From: an uncultured Pseudomonadales bacterium
Lineage (GTDB): Bacteria; Pseudomonadota; Gammaproteobacteria; Pseudomonadales; CANNCY01
Length of the DNA stretch: 64,000 nt
Assembly (NCBI GenBank): GCA_947503335.1
Contig: CANNCY010000002.1
Span: 186,001 to 250,000, forward strand
Direction: 5' to 3'
Both the position numbers and the translations under genes were made by a program. Positions 44,891 through 54,249 of the stretch are shown here, in pieces (position 1 is the stretch's first letter; every line of letters starts with the position of its first letter). The notes under the pieces were generated by a model. That model saw only the letters and a list, made by a program, of their open reading frames with translations. It did not search any database and was not told the DNA's origin.

Positions 44891-46297
44891 TTATCGCCCG
44901 TATCGATCTTGCAAACGTACAATATCGTCCTCTCCCAGGTAGCTACCCGACTGCACCTCGACGATTTCTAGTGGTACTCGCCCAGGGTTTTCTAACGAAT
45001 GCACCTCGCCGATGGGGATATAAGCTGACTCGTTTTCGGTAAGCATCATTTCGCGCTCGCCCACATGCACCTTTGCCGTACCCTTCACCACTACCCAGTG
45101 TTCGGCACGATGATGGTGCATCTGTACACTTAACTTTGCACCTGGTTTTACCGTGATTCGCTTTACCTTAAAACGCTCAGCCTCATCTAACACCTGATAA
45201 GTACCCCAGGGGCGTGCTACCTCAGGGTGCACATCAACTAAAGGCGAATTTTGCTCGTTTAACCTAGCCACGACCTGCTTAATGTCTTGCAAACGAGATT
45301 TATCAGCGACTAGCAAGGCGTCATCGGTATCCACCACCACAAGATCTTCAACACCCAGGGTAACCACCAAGCGATCTTTGGCCATTACCACATTGGCCTT
45401 ACTATCAATCGACTCAACCTGCCCAACATGCACCGAGCCTTGCTCATTAGCTTCGTACATATCGGCCAACGCAGTAAAAGCACCTACGTCGCTCCACTGA
45501 CCTGCAAAAGGCACGACAGCACCAAGACGTGTGTGCTCCATCACGGCATAATCAATCGAATCATCTGGGCTTTGCGCAAAAGCTTGCGCATCAACTCGCA
45601 CAAAGTCTAAATCAGCTGCCTGTTGCGCCATAGCGGCTTTGCAAGCCGTCAACATTGCGGGGTTATATTGAGCGAGCTCAGACAGGTAAATAGAGGCACG
45701 CATTAAAAACATGCCGCTATTCCAAAGATAACCGCCCTGCTCTATATATTGCTCAGCGGTCGCTTGATCTGGTTTCTCTACGAAACGCTCAATATCGAAA
45801 CCACCCTCTAGGGGTGCACCAGCCTGAATATAGCCGTAACCCGTCTCTGGGCGATTAGGCTCGATACCAAAGGTGACAATACGACCGGCACTCGCCAATT
45901 GGGCTCCTTTTTGAACCGTTTCAGAAAATGCCTGAACATCGGCTATATGATGATCGGCCGCCAACACCAATAGAAGAGGATCACCATGATTCTCGACTGC
46001 CTGTAATGCAGCTAATGCAATCGCTGGCGCCGTATTTCTCTGCACGGGCTCAAGCAATAGATCGTACGCTTCGATACCTGCAATACGTAGCTGCTCGGCT
46101 GCCAAAAAGCGATGATCTTCGTTAGTGATCACGATTGGCGGGAGCGAAGACACCGCAGCGCCACGCTCAAGCGCTTTATGCAAAAGCGTCTCGCCGTTAA
46201 CTAGCGGCAAAAACTGCTTAGGATATTGCTTACGAGAAAGTGGCCATAAACGAGTTCCAGAACCACCCGCCATGACTACTGTTTGAATTGGAGGCAT
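44891..46297 (-). CDS. manC: Mannose-1-phosphate guanylyltransferase / mannose-6-phosphate isomerase
   Basis: Bifunctional enzyme of 468 residues making GDP-mannose for surface polysaccharides. The N-terminal nucleotidyltransferase motif is VVMAGGSGTRLWPLSR, and the C-terminal type II isomerase cupin shows VQMHHHRAEHWVVVKG. It stands alone, not next to other sugar genes. The other strand shows only spurious frames. Confidence 0.94.
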   Translation of the reverse strand: MPPIQTVVMAGGSGTRLWPLSRKQYPKQFLPLVNGETLLHKALERGAAVSSLPPIVITNEDHRFLAAEQLRIAGIEAYDLLLEPVQRNTAPAIALAALQAVENHGDPLLLVLAADHHIADVQAFSETVQKGAQLASAGRIVTFGIEPNRPETGYGYIQAGAPLEGGFDIERFVEKPDQATAEQYIEQGGYLWNSGMFLMRASIYLSELAQYNPAMLTACKAAMAQQAADLDFVRVDAQAFAQSPDDSIDYAVMEHTRLGAVVPFAGQWSDVGAFTALADMYEANEQGSVHVGQVESIDSKANVVMAKDRLVVTLGVEDLVVVDTDDALLVADKSRLQDIKQVVARLNEQNSPLVDVHPEVARPWGTYQVLDEAERFKVKRITVKPGAKLSVQMHHHRAEHWVVVKGTAKVHVGEREMMLTENESAYIPIGEVHSLENPGRVPLEIVEVQSGSYLGEDDIVRLQDRYGR

Positions 46298-46367
46298 TTA
46301 AATAAACTCTACACCTTTTACTAGCGCTCATTCTACCGTGATAAGGCCTTTAAAAGTAAGCGGTCAG

Positions 46368-47654
46368 TTAGTCGATTATTCTAATACTGATCAGTGTACC
46401 TGTACTTGACGCCGACTCACTATCGACCGTCAGCTGCCAGCCCTGGTGTTCGCACAATCTATTAACAATCGCCAACCCGAAACCAAAACCTGTGCTTTGG
46501 GCACCTTTCACAGAAGGGCTTAATAGATTATCTGAAATTGATGGCTCGATACCCGGGCCAGTATCCTTAATAACAATCGCGCCCTCTTGATAGGCTACGC
46601 TCACCTCGCCTTCGTTGGTGTACTGAAACGCGTTACTCACCAAATTATCGAGTAACACCTTTAGCATACCCTTGTGGCACTTGATCGTTTGAAGACAGCT
46701 ATCATCAATATCTACATCGACCGCTTTACCATCAAGTAACGCCGAGTGTGTAATCACTGACTGCTCAACCAGCGGCATCAATGCTACTGCCTCTTTAGGC
46801 CCGTTACTGTGCTCTTCGCGTGCCAACACCAGCAATGTAGTGACCGTTTGCTGCATCTGACTTGCAGCCTCACTTATTCGCTGCAAAATGGCCTGCTGCT
46901 CGTCACTGACTGAATATTTGGCGACATATAACTCTGTCGCATTTTGAATAACAGCCAACGGCGTTCGCAGCTCGTGACTAACATCCCTTGTAAAACAGCG
47001 CTCTCGATCGATCGCGCGTTTGATACGACCAAAAGCACTTTCTAATGCATTAGCTAACACACCAATTTCGTTATCAGGAAACTGACTTGCAAATTCGTCT
47101 GACACCTGTTCGATATCAACATCTTCAACCAAATCTGCCAATTGACGAAGAGGCTTAGCAGTTCGCCTACCGACCAACCAGGCAATCAGACATGCGATTA
47201 AGGTAACAGTGATGCCGCTAATCACCAAAAACTTAATCACACCCTCTCGAATAGGCCTAACTAAAAGATCTTGGCTAACCTCGGCTACTAGATAGACCTT
47301 TTCTGTTACCGGTAATGTAATCACATGGTAGTGACGCTCTTCTTCACCGTAAAACTCTTTACGCTCTGGTTCAGATAACGCCAAGTCGCGAATATCATCA
47401 GGAAACGTCTGCTTCGAGAAGTGAAGAGAGAGGTTGTCGCTTCTAGGCTCGGGCCATTCGTTGCTCTTTTCATACCCTGACACTAGGTATTTAGATTCTT
47501 GCTGCAAGCTCTTTTCGATAAAGCTGTCTTCAAGCGTGTACATTAGAGTAAAAGAGATTAAGCCGTATACACCTGACAAAACCAGCGTAAAGAGGCAGAA
47601 CCGCCAGACTATTTGACTACTTAGATGTCGGTATCGCTTTTTAGTATTCGTCAT
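46368..47654 (-). CDS. Sensor histidine kinase (OmpR-partner type)
   Basis: 428 residues: two membrane helices (about 15-35 and 138-158) flanking a ~100-residue periplasmic domain, HAMP, DHp with His in RDVSHELRTPLAV, and a HATPase domain (LLDNLVSNAFQYT, GFGFGLAIV). It lies 2 bp after the response regulator. The target promoters are suggested by the direct repeats upstream of this operon and of the ABC operon. Confidence 0.92.
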   Translation of the reverse strand: MTNTKKRYRHLSSQIVWRFCLFTLVLSGVYGLISFTLMYTLEDSFIEKSLQQESKYLVSGYEKSNEWPEPRSDNLSLHFSKQTFPDDIRDLALSEPERKEFYGEEERHYHVITLPVTEKVYLVAEVSQDLLVRPIREGVIKFLVISGITVTLIACLIAWLVGRRTAKPLRQLADLVEDVDIEQVSDEFASQFPDNEIGVLANALESAFGRIKRAIDRERCFTRDVSHELRTPLAVIQNATELYVAKYSVSDEQQAILQRISEAASQMQQTVTTLLVLAREEHSNGPKEAVALMPLVEQSVITHSALLDGKAVDVDIDDSCLQTIKCHKGMLKVLLDNLVSNAFQYTNEGEVSVAYQEGAIVIKDTGPGIEPSISDNLLSPSVKGAQSTGFGFGLAIVNRLCEHQGWQLTVDSESASSTGTLISIRIID

Positions 47655-47656
47655 AG

Positions 47657-48349
47657 TTATACCTCTACATCTAACGTAAAGCCGACACCGTGAACCGTCT
47701 TTAACATTGGCTTATCAAACGGCTTATCTAATACTGAGCGAACTTGATAGATATGCGAGCGCAGGGCGTCTGACTCGGTAGGCTCATCACCCCATAGCTT
47801 TGCACTTAACTCTGAGCGACTCACTACCTGAGGGTAGGCCTCGGCCAAGACCAAAAGCAAGCGATATCCCATCGCATGCAGATCAATAGGCTGCTGATCT
47901 CGCTTTACTTGCTTACGCTTTCGATCGATCTCAATAGCCCCTAAAGTAAGCACGTCTTTCGTTTGTAACAGATGCCGCCTAGATAGTGCCAAACATCTTA
48001 CTTCTAACTCTTGCAATGAGAACGGCTTAGTTAGGTAATCATCTGCGCCTACACTAAAACCGCTTAACTTATCTTCGATACTATCGCGGGCTGTCAGCAT
48101 TAAAATAGGTATATGACGATCAGCTTTTTCTCTTACTTGCTCACAAACAGCTAGGCCATCCATTAGTGGCAAGTTGACGTCTAAGATAATTAGATCGTAA
48201 TAAGTACTTAACGCTAGTGACAACCCCTGCTTACCCTGTGTCGCAAAATCTAACACGTGCCCTTTTGACTCCATGTAATCTGCGATATTGCTAGCGATAC
48301 TAGACTGATCTTCAACCAGCAATATCTGCAAAGGCTGCCCTATACTCAT
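47657..48349 (-). CDS. OmpR-family response regulator
   Basis: 230 residues: receiver domain with acidic pocket (LVEDQSS) and phospho-acceptor Asp in DLIILDVNLPLMDGL, and a C-terminal winged helix (SELSAKLWGDEPTESDALRSHI). OmpR-type regulators bind direct repeats with about 11-bp spacing, just the kind found upstream of this operon and of the ABC operon. It lies 35 bp after the DJ-1 gene. Confidence 0.93.
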   Translation of the reverse strand: MSIGQPLQILLVEDQSSIASNIADYMESKGHVLDFATQGKQGLSLALSTYYDLIILDVNLPLMDGLAVCEQVREKADRHIPILMLTARDSIEDKLSGFSVGADDYLTKPFSLQELEVRCLALSRRHLLQTKDVLTLGAIEIDRKRKQVKRDQQPIDLHAMGYRLLLVLAEAYPQVVSRSELSAKLWGDEPTESDALRSHIYQVRSVLDKPFDKPMLKTVHGVGFTLDVEV

Positions 48350-48384
48350 ACTAATGTTCCATCTGTATTCAGTTAAGTAAATTA

Positions 48385-49512
48385 CTATATTGATAACGTA
48401 TTTAATACGTCTTTTGCTGGCTGAAAATCGGGGTTAGCCGATAGAATTGCGTTTAGCGTTTCTTTTGCTGATTTTTCATCGCCTAACTTCTTCTGAGCTT
48501 TCGCAATGGCGAGATCTAACCTTGGATTATTAAGTTTGTCTTGTGCTATCAACATCAGTGCTAGAGCAGTTTCGAAATCTGAATCGACTTTAGCCGTTTT
48601 TAGATGTAGAAAACCGTACATGCCCACCAATTCAATTTCATAGTCAGCCTGCTGGTCATTGAGCATCTGTAACGCCTCAGCATCTCCAGATACCACTTTA
48701 GCTACCACCGCCAAGGTGCGGTCATCACTAAATTCTTCGAAAGCCACTGGCGCAATACCCATAGACTTAACCAACTGAGTAGCTACTAGTACAGTTGAAG
48801 AAGGGTTCTGGCCGGTGATCAATCGATTATCTACGGCCACATGCCCTAGCATGATCGGACTAGACTGAAACCTTGCACCACGTTCGATGAGCTTATCTTC
48901 TAGTAGAAACTCAAAGTCGTTGATCCACTTAGTACCAAACAGTTTTTCTTCTGCGTTGGTAAAGCTGTTAACTGCTTTATTTGCAACGAGGTAGCGGCCA
49001 TCAGCTAGCGTTACATCAACAAGCGCGGCAGGACCATGACACACGGCAGCAACACTGCCTTGCTGCTGGTATACGTCTGCAATCAACGCTTGCAACGCTT
49101 GATCTTTTGGAAGGTCAAACATCGCCCCCTTGCCACCAACCACGAACACACCCTGGTAATCCTTCGCGTTAACACTGTCGGTTTTTAGCGTATCACCAAG
49201 CTTAGCCATTACCGCCTTATCTTTTAGCACAAGCGCGTTGTAGCTTTTGGTAGCATCGTATTTATCTGCCTCAACTACTCCACCGTTAGGGCTAGCAATG
49301 TCTACATTGACGCCGTTTGCCTTAAAAACCAAATAGGCTTTAGCAAACTCGTCAAATTCATAACCTGGCTGTACCTGACCCTGCTGTTCGCCATAACTAG
49401 ACACAACCATTAGAACACTATGGTCTTGTGTTTCTGCGCTCGTCTCGCTAGGCGGTGTAAGTAAAGTAAGCACCTGCAATACAGGTAAAAAAAGTAACTT
49501 AAGTGATTTCAT
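48385..49512 (-). CDS. Secreted DJ-1/PfpI-family protein with C-terminal helical domain
   Basis: 375 residues with a signal peptide (cleavage near ETSAE). Residues ~30-250 form a DJ-1/Hsp31-like domain with the nucleophile Cys in VAAVCHGPAAL and the acidic partner in GYEFDEFAKAY. The last ~100 residues are TPR-like helices (LDLAIAKAQKKLGDEKSAKETL). Most DJ-1 proteins are cytosolic and single-domain; periplasmic export with a helical tail is unusual. It is the first gene of an operon with the OmpR regulator and kinase, suggesting an envelope stress function (inference). Confidence 0.85.
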   Translation of the reverse strand: MKSLKLLFLPVLQVLTLLTPPSETSAETQDHSVLMVVSSYGEQQGQVQPGYEFDEFAKAYLVFKANGVNVDIASPNGGVVEADKYDATKSYNALVLKDKAVMAKLGDTLKTDSVNAKDYQGVFVVGGKGAMFDLPKDQALQALIADVYQQQGSVAAVCHGPAALVDVTLADGRYLVANKAVNSFTNAEEKLFGTKWINDFEFLLEDKLIERGARFQSSPIMLGHVAVDNRLITGQNPSSTVLVATQLVKSMGIAPVAFEEFSDDRTLAVVAKVVSGDAEALQMLNDQQADYEIELVGMYGFLHLKTAKVDSDFETALALMLIAQDKLNNPRLDLAIAKAQKKLGDEKSAKETLNAILSANPDFQPAKDVLNTLSI

Positions 49513-49554
49513 TGTTCATTCTCCTTTGAAGTTGCTAATAGCTTGATGCCTGCA

Positions 49555-49574
49555 ATGTGAAATGGATGTGAAAT
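49555..49574 (-). promoter_or_regulatory. OmpR-type direct repeat upstream of the DJ-1/two-component operon
   Basis: Plus-strand ATGTGAAATGGATGTGAAAT: two ATGTGAAAT units 11 bp apart, 43 bp before the DJ-1 start codon. The identical 20 bp occur upstream of the ABC operon (52802-52821). This suggests autoregulation by the OmpR-family regulator. Confidence 0.7.
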
Positions 49575-49582
49575 ACCGCCAT

Positions 49583-52063
49583 TCATTCTGCTAACAACTC
49601 GCGAATTGAACTAGAAAGACTGTTTTTACTTGCCCAGATACCTGTCGCCACTACCAACGATAGTATCACCGCGACAACTGATAAAAGCCACGCCGTATTG
49701 GGTTGGTAGGTTAAAGAAAACTGCGATTGATAGATCATCAACCCAGCCAAATAGGTCGATACCGTCGCACCCGCTGCTGCAATCAGCCCAGTAGTCACCC
49801 ATTCAATAAAGCTCAACCGTAGCGCGGTTAATTTGGTAAACCCAAAACTTAATATAATGCTGTTCTTCTTCTTTTCGCCAATCTCAAGGGCTTTTACTGA
49901 TGTCACTGTGACGATCATCGCCAGCAAAATTATTAAGATTGAGAACCCACTAATTACCTGGGTGACCATCGCCAACGTTTTATCAAATCTAGCGGTCAGT
50001 TCATTGAGCGACATCATTCTCAATGTTGGGTGCTGGCGCCAAAGATCAGCAAGCATGTCAAAATGCTGAGGCGCTAATTCTAAGCTCGCCATTGAGTAGG
50101 TTTCGGCGTTGATGTGATCAATTGCCGAGATTGGCATTTGCACCCAAAACGTAATCGACCCTGCGCCAGGTTTATAGGCGTGTGTTGCCACAATCGTAAA
50201 CTCAACAGCTTGCCCATTTATAACGAAGGTTAACTGATCACCCAAGCTAAGGCCTAGATCAACTAACACCTCCTCTTCAACAGATACCTGCCGCCAGTCT
50301 TGTGTATCTTCTTGCCACCACTTACCCGACAGCACTCGGTTATTACTGGGCACTTCATCTGTATAGTGCAACCTGATGGCACGCTGAAAGGTTGCCAATG
50401 TCTCGCTTGGGCGTTCACTAAATTGATCTAACGAAGCCTTGTTAACTTCAATCAACTTCGCATAGAAAAACGGTTTGGATTGACGAATGTCAATCTCTTG
50501 CTCGCTCGCCCACTGGTTAATCGTCTGCATTTGCGATTCACTGGCCTGTGATACGAATAGATTGCCATCGTGCTGGCGCTGATAGTTTGACATAGTGCCG
50601 CTTAGGTCTTTCATCAACATAAGCGTAAACAGCAGCAGAAACGCAGACAGCCCAACACCAAGAATCTGTGTGCTCTTGGTTACAATGCGCTGACGCATCA
50701 TAAATAGGCTAAATGGTAACAGGCCAGAAACATTCTTGGTTAAACGCTCACCTACCGTCAGTGTTAGCCAGCTAACTAAGATGATAAGCAGTATACAAAT
50801 GATGATTGAGCTCACAATCATCGTGGTAAGTAGGGGATTATCGGTGTATACCAAGCCGACAATCACCAACACCATCATCGAACATAATTTTGTTAGCCAA
50901 CTGGCCGATACCTTGTCACGCCCCTGTAAGAGCTTACTGACCGACACGCGGTTTAACGCAATCCATACGGGCGCCTGCGTAATCAAAAATATCACTATTG
51001 CCGCTAGCGCAGATTTAAATGCTACCACCCAGCTCCATTGCCACTGCAATCCTTGAAAGGTACTAGACAGCCAATCTACCACTGCGTAGTGAGAAATAGC
51101 GGTCAGCGCAAACACCCATGGCATGATAAACACAGTGCGATACACCCACTTCAATATAGACAGCGAAAGGCCCTGCCTTTTAGTAGCACCCATGCTCATA
51201 CAGACGGCCGAGAAATACTGTTCCTTTTTAACCTGAAGCTGGCTAATTTGTTCGATAGCAATGGCCGCCATAAAGAACAATACAATCGACGCTAGCCCTA
51301 GAAAGTTTTCTACACGCTGCCAGAATAGCGCTAACGGATGAGCCCCTTTGCGATGGAAAATCTGCGCTGCAGGTAGTGTCGTATTTTTGTAATCAATCAG
51401 AGCAGAAACCTGCTGAGGATTTGCTGCTAGCAGATATCGCCGCGTCACTAATTCGTTAGATATATTTAAGCGGGGTAGATCATTACGGTTGATCATAGCC
51501 CTCATATCAACGTTGTGACCCTCCATCAGTCGATCAGGTTCATGCACTAACACCTTGGTGACTCTAAATGACTCTGATGCAACCGATAAAACATCGCCCG
51601 TCTCTACTCCAAGGCTAGTAACCAACCTGGCATCAAGCCATATCTCGCCAAGGCCAGGGCCAAACTCCATGACTTGGTCGTCACCACCTAGCACCGAAGA
51701 CGCTCGTAATTGACCCTGCAAAGGATAGTCGCTACCCACTGCCTTCAACTTAACTCTTGACCATTTATCAAAAAAGGTAAGTGTCGTCGATATACTTTCT
51801 GTTTCGACAATCTGCGAAGAGTGACTTTCGATCACTGATCGCTGCTTGTCAGTCAACGGCATAGATTGACTGACTATCACATCTGCCCCTAAAAGCGATG
51901 ATAAATTATTTGATAAATATTGCTGAACGCTTTGACTGCTCTGCCCTAAGGTCATTACGAACACCATTAAGATAATGTAGATGTATCGCAAGTGTTTATA
52001 GTTAGATAAATGACGTTCGTTTCGATAGAACTGCCAGGCAAGCTTGCTTGATTGCATTAACAT
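49583..52063 (-). CDS. YbbP-like FtsX-family ABC transporter permease
   Basis: 826 residues with about ten membrane helices and large periplasmic domains. The early motif VGSDYPLQGQLR and overall layout resemble E. coli YbbP. The start [10 protein letters not shown] at 52063 has AGGAGG 4 bases upstream and overlaps the ATPase stop by 7 bases. Function in E. coli is not well settled; envelope lipid or hydrophobic substance handling is proposed for related systems. Confidence 0.82.
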   Translation of the reverse strand: MLMQSSKLAWQFYRNERHLSNYKHLRYIYIILMVFVMTLGQSSQSVQQYLSNNLSSLLGADVIVSQSMPLTDKQRSVIESHSSQIVETESISTTLTFFDKWSRVKLKAVGSDYPLQGQLRASSVLGGDDQVMEFGPGLGEIWLDARLVTSLGVETGDVLSVASESFRVTKVLVHEPDRLMEGHNVDMRAMINRNDLPRLNISNELVTRRYLLAANPQQVSALIDYKNTTLPAAQIFHRKGAHPLALFWQRVENFLGLASIVLFFMAAIAIEQISQLQVKKEQYFSAVCMSMGATKRQGLSLSILKWVYRTVFIMPWVFALTAISHYAVVDWLSSTFQGLQWQWSWVVAFKSALAAIVIFLITQAPVWIALNRVSVSKLLQGRDKVSASWLTKLCSMMVLVIVGLVYTDNPLLTTMIVSSIIICILLIILVSWLTLTVGERLTKNVSGLLPFSLFMMRQRIVTKSTQILGVGLSAFLLLFTLMLMKDLSGTMSNYQRQHDGNLFVSQASESQMQTINQWASEQEIDIRQSKPFFYAKLIEVNKASLDQFSERPSETLATFQRAIRLHYTDEVPSNNRVLSGKWWQEDTQDWRQVSVEEEVLVDLGLSLGDQLTFVINGQAVEFTIVATHAYKPGAGSITFWVQMPISAIDHINAETYSMASLELAPQHFDMLADLWRQHPTLRMMSLNELTARFDKTLAMVTQVISGFSILIILLAMIVTVTSVKALEIGEKKKNSIILSFGFTKLTALRLSFIEWVTTGLIAAAGATVSTYLAGLMIYQSQFSLTYQPNTAWLLSVVAVILSLVVATGIWASKNSLSSSIRELLAE

Positions 52064-52755
52064 GCTGCCTCCTTTATGTCTGACTGTATTAGCTGAAAAC
52101 ACCGCCCGCTTTCGAGCGCAAAGCGATTCTGAGCGCGCTCAGCTAAGGCCTCACTGTGGGTAACTACAATTAACCCTGCGCCCTGATCAGCACAACATGA
52201 AAACAACAGATCTGCGATCTCACGTGCATTAGCACTATCTAGATTACCGGTAGGCTCGTCGGCAAAAATAAAGCTAGGCTCAAATATCAATGCCCTAGCG
52301 ATGGCCACGCGCTGCTGTTCGCCACCACTTAGTTGGTGCGGTTTATGATGCTGGCGATGACTCAATCCGACTTTATCTAGCCACTGTACGGCTTTAGCCT
52401 CAGCATCTTTAATACCGCGTAGCTTGAGTGGCAGCGCTACATTATTTAGTGCCGTTAGTTCGGGCAGCAAATGAAACTGCTGAAAAACGAAGCCCATTTT
52501 TTCGCGCTGTGTCGCCAGATCATATCGCTGCCCCGCGCAAACAAAATCTGCGCAGCCCTCTTGAGGGGCCTCTAACCCAGACATCAACATTAACAGGCTC
52601 GATTTACCTGCACCCGAAGGCCCTGTAATTGCGTACGACTGGCCCTGCTCTACCACTAGGTTAATTTCTTTAAATAAAGTTACCGACGCTTCATTGGTCG
52701 TAAAAGATTGGCTTACGCGATCAAGATGAATATAGCCATGGTTTGACGCTAACAT
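52057..52755 (-). CDS. YbbA/LolD-like ABC transporter ATP-binding protein
   Basis: 232 residues with Walker [11 protein letters not shown]-loop FVFQQFHLL, signature [15 protein letters not shown] and Walker [14 protein letters not shown]. The ATG at 52755 has AAGGGA 7 bases upstream; a longer frame to 52866 would run through the regulatory repeats and is not used. Coupled to the permease by overlap. Confidence 0.9.
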   Translation of the reverse strand: MLASNHGYIHLDRVSQSFTTNEASVTLFKEINLVVEQGQSYAITGPSGAGKSSLLMLMSGLEAPQEGCADFVCAGQRYDLATQREKMGFVFQQFHLLPELTALNNVALPLKLRGIKDAEAKAVQWLDKVGLSHRQHHKPHQLSGGEQQRVAIARALIFEPSFIFADEPTGNLDSANAREIADLLFSCCADQGAGLIVVTHSEALAERAQNRFALESGRCFQLIQSDIKEAAC

Positions 52756-52801
52756 TGTTAAATCCCTTCTGAACTGTATGGGATTTAGGCTAATAGTCGG
52801 G

Positions 52802-52823
52802 ATGTGAAATGGATGTGAAATGG
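52802..52823 (-). promoter_or_regulatory. OmpR-type direct repeat upstream of the YbbAP-like operon
   Basis: Two perfect tandem 11-bp units ATGTGAAATGG, about 50 bp before the ATPase start codon. The same 20 bp precede the DJ-1/two-component operon. A TATTAG -10-like element (minus strand) lies a few bases downstream in both places. Confidence 0.7.
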
Positions 52824-52845
52824 CAAAAGGGCCACGCCTAAAACG

Positions 52846-52880
52846 AAAAAAGGCTCGTTTCATCACAAAACGAGCCTTTA
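52846..52880 (-). terminator. Terminator after tRNA-Leu
   Basis: Twelve-bp stem AAAGGCTCGTTT / AAACGAGCCTTT with a 7-nt loop (52849-52879) and a T run on the minus strand. It ends the ftsH-...-secG-tRNA-Leu transcript before the inserted block. Confidence 0.88.
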
Positions 52881-52905
52881 AATAAGTAGCTTACCAATAA
52901 AATAT

Positions 52906-52991
52906 TGGTGCGGATGGGGGGACTTGAACCCCCACGAGCATTGCTCACCACCCCCTCAAGATGGCGCGTCTACCAATTCCGCCACATCCGC
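52906..52991 (-). tRNA. tRNA-Leu (GAG)
   Basis: 86 nt with encoded CCA and a long variable arm, a class II tRNA. The anticodon loop reads TTGAGGG, anticodon GAG, as E. coli leuU, which also lies after secG. Acceptor stem GCGGATG / CATCCGC is fully paired. Confidence 0.95.
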
Positions 52992-53091
52992 TTTTTTTGC
53001 TGTCGCCCTTAGCCTACATGGGCTAGGCGCTGCGTAAGATACTGAATTGCTTTAGATTTATCAAACGCAAATGCTGTTTCTTTTTACTTTC

Positions 53092-53451
53092 TTAAGCGCG
53101 AGGGTCTTCGTCGCCAACAGAAGGAATGTCAGAATCTTCTTCGTCTACTGTAGGCACTTCAGACTGCTGAGCTTCGATCATTTCAACACTTGGAATACCA
53201 TCGTTAACATCAACGGTTGCATTCTTAGTTGCCAACCAAGCCAAACCAAGGCTTGTGATGAAAAACAGTGTCGCCAAGATCGCTGTTGCATGGCTAAGTA
53301 CGTTGCCGCTACCACTTGCACCGAAAACCGTTTGCGAAGCACCTCCACCAAACGAAGCACCAGCATCGGCACCCTTGCCTTGCTGAAGCATGATTAGACC
53401 AATAATCGCTAGAGCGATTAGCACGTGTACGATCAGTACGATTGTTTCCAT
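53092..53451 (-). CDS. secG: Preprotein translocase subunit SecG
   Basis: 119 residues, two membrane helices with the conserved loop GLIMLQQGKGADAGASFGGG, then a longer acidic C-terminal tail than E. coli. Part of the SecYEG channel. It lies 2 bp after tpiA and upstream of tRNA-Leu, the conserved order. Confidence 0.95.
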   Translation of the reverse strand: METIVLIVHVLIALAIIGLIMLQQGKGADAGASFGGGASQTVFGASGSGNVLSHATAILATLFFITSLGLAWLATKNATVDVNDGIPSVEMIEAQQSEVPTVDEEDSDIPSVGDEDPRA

Positions 53452-53453
53452 AG

Positions 53454-54176
53454 TTATCTCACTGCATTACAAATTGCGGCAAAGCTAGTCGCATCAAGCG
53501 CTGCACCGCCAATTAATCCGCCGTCGATGTCTGCCATTGCAAACAGCTCGCCAGCATTAGTGGCCTTAACACTGCCACCATATAAAATCTGTGTCTCACT
53601 ACCCACTAGGGTACGTATAAACAGGTGTACGGCCTGCGCCTGCTCGGCCGTTGCCGTTTTACCGGTGCCTATTGCCCACACAGGCTCATAAGCTACCACG
53701 GTTGCTGGAAATACATCTTGTAAATCTAACACCGCACGTATTTGACGCTCGATCACTGCAAGCGTCTCACCCGCTTCGCGTTCAGCGTCAGTTTCACCAA
53801 CACATAATACTGGTGTTAAGCCAGCAGCCAAAGCGGCCTTCACCTTATCAGCTACCTGCTTGTCAGTCTCGCCAAACAACGCCCTGCGTTCTGAATGACC
53901 ACACAAGACATAACTTACACCCATTTCGGTCAGCATATTGGCGCTAATTTCGCCGGTGTATGCACCATTGTCGTGCTCTGACAATGTTTGTGTTCCAAGA
54001 CCTACTTTGGTGCCTTTAATCTGCTCAGCTACTGCTGAAACATGCAACATAGGCGGGCATACCGCTACTTGCACGTTATCTGAAAGATTCGATGCTGCTA
54101 CTGCCTTGGCAAGCTCTATATTGCTCGCCAGCGACCCGTTCATCTTCCAGTTTCCTATTACTAGGGGAGCTCGCAT
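53454..54176 (-). CDS. tpiA: Triosephosphate isomerase
   Basis: Interconverts DHAP and glyceraldehyde-3-phosphate. N-terminal IGNWKMNGS with catalytic Lys, His in CGHSERR, and catalytic Glu in VAYEPVWAIGTGK. The start MRAPLVIGNWKM at 54176 has GGAGG 5 bases upstream, giving 240 residues; the longer frame is unsupported. Its position between glmM and secG is as in Pseudomonas. Confidence 0.96.
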   Translation of the reverse strand: MRAPLVIGNWKMNGSLASNIELAKAVAASNLSDNVQVAVCPPMLHVSAVAEQIKGTKVGLGTQTLSEHDNGAYTGEISANMLTEMGVSYVLCGHSERRALFGETDKQVADKVKAALAAGLTPVLCVGETDAEREAGETLAVIERQIRAVLDLQDVFPATVVAYEPVWAIGTGKTATAEQAQAVHLFIRTLVGSETQILYGGSVKATNAGELFAMADIDGGLIGGAALDATSFAAICNAVR

Positions 54177-54249
54177 CTCTGCCTCCAAGGATAGCGGGGC
54201 GCCAATTGTAGCCAAGCGCCCCAATATGTACAACCTAAAGATTTACGAT

